DNA from: Coriaria nepalensis
Taxonomy: Eukaryota > Streptophyta > Magnoliopsida > Cucurbitales > Coriariaceae
Assembly: GCA_027186245.1 (NCBI GenBank)
Contig: CP114483.1
Coordinates: forward strand, 29,146,642 to 29,210,641
DNA length: 64,000 bases
Direction of reading: 5' to 3'
Under the pieces are notes generated by a model, which did not search any database, was not told the origin of the DNA, and saw only the letters and a list, made by a program, of their open reading frames with translations. Both the position numbers and the translations under genes were made by a program. The first letter of the stretch is position 1. Every line of letters starts with the position of its first letter. Positions 59,774 to 64,000 of the stretch are shown here, piece by piece.

Positions 59774-62519
59774 GAAAAGTTAAAACTGGACCATCTTCAA
59801 ATTAAGTAGAAGAAAAAAGCTGGATCTCAGAAGGGATCCCTTTTTTTTTTTTTTTTTTGGTATCAATGCAGTAGGAAACAGGAAACAGGAAACAGGAAAC
59901 AGGGATGAGGAATGAATTAAATTCTTTGTTTGCAGTAAATTTAATTATATTTTTTTGAAGGAATAGGGAAAAGCACATGATCACATTGATGGCATTAGAA
60001 GATGGCTTTGAATTTTTTTTTTATTTTTTTGGCCAATCTGCTCTACTTTCCCATCTGTATTTCGCCACTTGCTTTAATTCTAGGGCTCCTGATGGCACGT
60101 CATTTACTTTACCTTTCGACCAAATCTTAATTTTTAAAATTATCATATTGTATAATTTTTATAAATTTTTCTTTTAATGGCGGTACCTATTAAAACATGT
60201 AAGGTATAATATATGAAATTTTAATATTTATCCCATAAATTATATAAATTTATAATTTATTATTATTATGGGGAAATTTTTTTAGAAATAAAATTATAAG
60301 AAAATATTAAATTGAATTAAATTTATAATTTATATTGTTGATATAAAAATATTAAAATTTTATATATTCCTTAATAAATATTAATATATTTAAAAAATAA
60401 CATATCAATTTAATTACTTAAATAAATTATTGAAAAAATTAAAAAATTATATTTCGATAATATATGAATTAAAAAAAAAGGGGAGAATTTATAAAAATTA
60501 AAATATATAAAGACAAAAAAACTAAATTAAATCAATTAAAATACAAAAGAAGGCTAATTTTAAAAACAATAGAATCAGAATCAGAATTTGAAACTAAGTA
60601 CAGTCTACACACTTCCCAGTACTTAATTTTGATAACTAAGTCTCTCAAGTTGGGGTTCTCTACGTTGATCATATTTATAAAATGCTCATATTACTCACAT
60701 GGCCCCCTCATTCTAGCTTTTTAGTGGTTATAAGTCGAAGCATATCATGTGCACTTCTCTGCACAACATCAATACCCGAACATCATATACTTTCTCGGTG
60801 CCACAGAAAAAGAAAGACAACCAATCTTCTAATGAGGAACTGTGTTCTACGGCTTGCATTGTTGATTGTTGTATGCATCTACGTAGTGAATGGTCAGTCA
60901 CTATGCTAACTCTCTTATTTATTATTTATATTTATTATATTATCTAATACTATCCAATATAAACAGTATAATAATTAAGGTAAAAAATTTTACACATATG
61001 ATTCTCTAACTAAATAAGTATCGATAATAAAGTCATATTTTTCACGCTACACAATCAACATTCAATCTATCGAGCCTAGACTAGGTCTATAGTAGTTATA
61101 GGGTTCAAATCGTTTCCCCTCTTTGTCGTCGTTGAAAAGTTGATGTAGGAGGAGCAAGTAGAGGAATCCGAAGTATTTACAGAAAGCAGAGCTGTTTTTA
61201 ATGAATTCTCATGATTGTACTTCTTACTTTGACTCGTTCTCCTTCGTGGTGTTCAAACTAGCTAGCTAGCTAGCGTATAGGGTTGAAGCTCTTACCTTGT
61301 TAAAAAGTCTTCAAATTTTTCATTCCAATAATGTTTGCTTATAACTCATTCACTTAAATCCTCAACTATGGACGACCCAATGTTTCCAAGTTGAGCTTAG
61401 ATATGTAATTCGTTAAATATGAATTTTTAGTTTCTCACAGTATCATATTTATAATTAAATTCTAAAAATATCAACATTTAATGATTTATAACTAAATTTT
61501 ATAAATATTTTTTTAAAAAATTATATATATTCATTCAGTTATGTTACAACAAAATTTAATAAAATACACTTATTTCATAATTTATAATTAAAAATTTTTA
61601 AAATAATTTTAACATAAATATATAACATTTTGGGAGAATTTTTAAAACTTTACAATTTTGCAACTATATATTAATTTCTATCTTTTAAATAAAATGAATA
61701 TAAAAATTTAAAAATCATATAAATTTTAGACTTAATAAATTTAAACATATAATATATTACTTTTAATATAAAATATATAAATTTATAAGCTCTAGTGTAT
61801 ACTTCACAACTAGAGTAAAAATTACATTATAGAGCTATAAAATTTTATTTGAGACGGAAAAAATATATATTAATTTAAGAGAATTTTAAAAATTAAAATG
61901 AACATCTCAAAAATAAAAAACGGACAATGCTAGCTCTCTTACTGCTCACTTTCTCTAGCCTTGTATATATCCATATGATTTTTGATGTACATACATGCAA
62001 GTGTTTATAATTATGAGATATGAAGATGAAGAAATTTAATGGATGAAGTCTAATGGTAAATGTGAAATAAAGTTAAGAGGTTATGATAATGATATAAACT
62101 CAATAGTGGAGTAATTACAAGCAGTTGAGTGAGTTCTGTGCATGATATGATACACATAACACAAATGTGCATTGCCTGTCTTTTAGGGCAAAGCAGATCA
62201 TGCCGGAAATCTTCCTGAATGCTGACCAGAGGGAACAAGCCCCCAATTTTTTTAATGTATGGCTTGTCCCATTCCCATCTGGAAGCATCTTAAGTCATTA
62301 ATCTATGCTCTCTGATTTTGCTGCCTCCAAGTGTCTGTCTAGGAGTTGATGTCATGCACAATTATATGCATACCATCTCTCAAGTTTTAGTTCTAGATTT
62401 TTCTTGAATCTGTCATCTATTGTTACTATTTCCTAAAACTTTATCCCAGAACTTATGTTATTTTCTTTTTTTTTTTTACTTTCTCATCTTCCACCACAAC
62501 CACTCTCTCCAACTTTTAT
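59774..62519. other. Intergenic region downstream of SOFL
   Basis: 3' flank with poly-T (59841-59858) and then AT-rich DNA. 60670-60910 is open in two plus frames without recognisable product. An (AGCT)n palindromic run lies at about 61258-61274. An exon-like island at 62160-62290 is discussed as a finding. Confidence 0.35.
59873..59900. repeat. (AGGAAAC)4 tandem repeat
   Basis: Four perfect 7-bp copies, about 100 bp past the SOFL stop, probably within the 3' UTR. Confidence 0.95.
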
Positions 62520-62524
62520 CTTGT

Positions 62525-63390
62525 CCATATCACTAGAGATAGCAAAATAGATCAAGCAAATACAAATATATTTGGTACGATATGATAAGAGTATAATATG
62601 AGTATGAATATGAATGTCGAGCTATGTTGTGCCATGCTTAATTATATGGGCATGTGAGCTAGTATGATACAAATTTCATATGCTGGCATATCGTGTTATA
62701 CAGGCCTGAAATATGTCACGATCCTTTTAACCTTTTTGCTTAAATAATATTCTTTTTATAATTTTTTAAATATAATTTTAATTATTAATTATACTAAATT
62801 CTAATTTATTAAAAAATAAATTTTACAAATAAATTAAATTCTAAAATAAAAATTTTAAATTTATGAATAAATTTTCAAATTTCAAAATAACAAATTTTAT
62901 TTCTAATAGTTTTTATTCATTGTTATTATTATTTCATACTTGTTAGATTAACAATGTCTCTTAAGTTCTTATATATTATTAACATATTTTTTATTTACTG
63001 TTGCTCATTTAGCTACTGCGTCCCTTATATGTTATTAAAATGTCATTTATGTAACGTGTTAAATTAATAATGTATTATAATATTAATATTTTACTAATCA
63101 TTTTAAGATTTTTCTCTTATTTAAAATTAAATTAAAAAAAAAAAAAGCAAGCCTTTGGACCTCCATGGATCGAAATGGCCCCACAGGCCAAAATAAGCCC
63201 ATGAGCTTAAACAAGCCTATGGATCCACAAGCTGGTACGGCACGGAATGCACATTTTATGACCCGGTATTATGTTTGTACCATGTTATGTCCTTAATTTT
63301 GGATATAGAGACTAGTACGGCACGGGCCAACCCATATCAGCACGGCATGGACCAATCTTTACCGGAACGAATTATCACGCCTGCTGGCTC
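62525..63390. repeat. Degenerate hAT-like repeat
   Basis: The right part (63150-63390) is rich in ggtacggcacgg, gcacgggcc and cggcatgg words, resembling the subterminal region of the hAT at 16895-17045. The left part starts with ctagagatagcaaaatagatc, similar to the MITE terminus at 15083. No target duplication or matching ends were found, so limits are rough. Confidence 0.4.
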
Positions 63391-63689
63391 CCTCCTGCTA
63401 CCTGATACATGTGTGGGCCAAGGAGGTGGTCTTTGCCCAAACGTTTAGTTAGTGCACCTTCTAATTACGTGAACTATGTGTTGCATGTGCAAGGAAGTGG
63501 TTGACGACAGGTTGGAATCCAACTAGCCGTCGGAATAGAAACTGAAACGGTTTCGGGCTATTAGAAGGTTGAGAAAGCCGTTGCTCAATAACTAATTATG
63601 TTTCTTTGTTTAGTTGATTCATTCATTGTAAAGGATGGGTGATATAACTAAATTTGTCCAGATTGGTTTAATGTGCATTATACTTTGAA
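63391..63689. other. Spacer before the right-edge copia fragment
   Basis: Less AT-rich sequence with no recognised ORF or repeat. Confidence 0.3.
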
Positions 63690-64000
63690 TTACAATACTA
63701 GATTAATGGCCAAAGATTATATACAAGAAGAAGGGATTAGTTTCCATGAGATATTTTCACCGGTTGCAAATATGGTAACTGTCGGCACCATTTTATTCTT
63801 GGCAGTAGCACATGGTTGGCCATTACTCCAAATGGACGTGATCAATGCATTTTTGCAAGGTGATTTACTTGTGGAAGTTTTCATGGAACCTCCTCATGGC
63901 TCTTCCATTCCATATCACAAAGTCTTCAGATTTGTTAAGTCCATCTATGGTTTTAGACAACACTCACTGCAATGGAATGATAAACAGATGCTGGTTATCT
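63690..64000 (+). pseudogene. Ty1/copia reverse transcriptase fragment, cut by the window edge
   Basis: An open plus-strand reading gives RLMAKDYIQEEGISFHEIFS, then PVANMVTVGTILFLAVAHGW, LLQMDVINAFLQGDL, VFMEPPHG and FVKSIYGFRQHSLQWN. These are the first conserved blocks of copia reverse transcriptase (palm and fingers, including the first catalytic Asp of QMDV). It stays open to the last base and is better preserved than the other copia remnants. Partial at the 3' side. Confidence 0.88.

Noticed and set aside
61083..61130. Possible tRNA T-loop (ggttcaaatc)
   Set aside because: No matching acceptor, D or anticodon arms could be folded around it by eye.
1..64000. CRISPR arrays, operons, phage or bacterial elements
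   Set aside because: Introns, plant gene families and plant retroelements show this is plant nuclear DNA; the regular repeats are minisatellites without spacer structure.

Overview
This is plant nuclear DNA, most likely from a eudicot. The species cannot be named from the sequence alone. Genes have GT-AG introns, TATA boxes and no operon structure. The window is very AT-rich and crowded with decayed LTR retrotransposons and hAT-type DNA transposons. Four protein-coding genes look intact, and one lone exon remains of a fifth.

The intact genes are: (1) a BAHD acyltransferase on the minus strand (exons 7790-7359 and 1613-645), whose single 5.7 kb intron holds a whole decayed Ty1/copia element in the opposite orientation; (2) a three-exon CYSTM (cysteine-rich tail) protein of the Gly-Tyr-Pro-Pro repeat type on the minus strand (26008-25248), whose last coding exon is only 46 nt; (3) a five-exon D-type cyclin on the plus strand (41889-43395); (4) a three-exon SOB FIVE-LIKE gene on the plus strand (58952-59773). 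A lone, broken last exon of a nucleobase-ascorbate transporter lies at 30034-30241. These genes have no evident functional link.

Region by region: 1-0.6 kb minisatellite and flank; 0.6-7.9 kb the BAHD gene with its intronic copia; 9.0-12.7 kb an internally deleted gag-only LTR element on the minus strand; 15.1-15.6 kb a hAT-like MITE; 16.9-19.6 kb a hAT transposase pseudogene abutting an LTR fragment; 23.6-24.6 kb a miniature copia derivative with both LTRs; 25.2-26.0 kb the CYSTM gene; 27.1-28.4 kb a degenerate, weakly telomere-like repeat block; 30.0 kb the transporter remnant; 33.4-33.5 kb a GC-rich minisatellite; 33.7-41.4 kb and 45.9-52.8 kb two relatives of one Ty3/gypsy family; 41.9-43.4 kb cyclin D; 54.5-56.7 kb a copia remnant; 56.75-58.44 kb a non-autonomous hAT with target-site duplication; 59 kb SOFL; and at the right edge another copia reverse-transcriptase fragment.

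The most interesting structure is the gypsy family. Its pol runs on the minus strand and carries two RNase H-like domains (Tat/Ogre type). Between the integrase end and the left LTR-like region, on the opposite strand, is an intron-containing reading frame resembling the plant mobile domain (PMD). Two diverged relatives of this arrangement lie on either side of the cyclin gene. Both are decayed.
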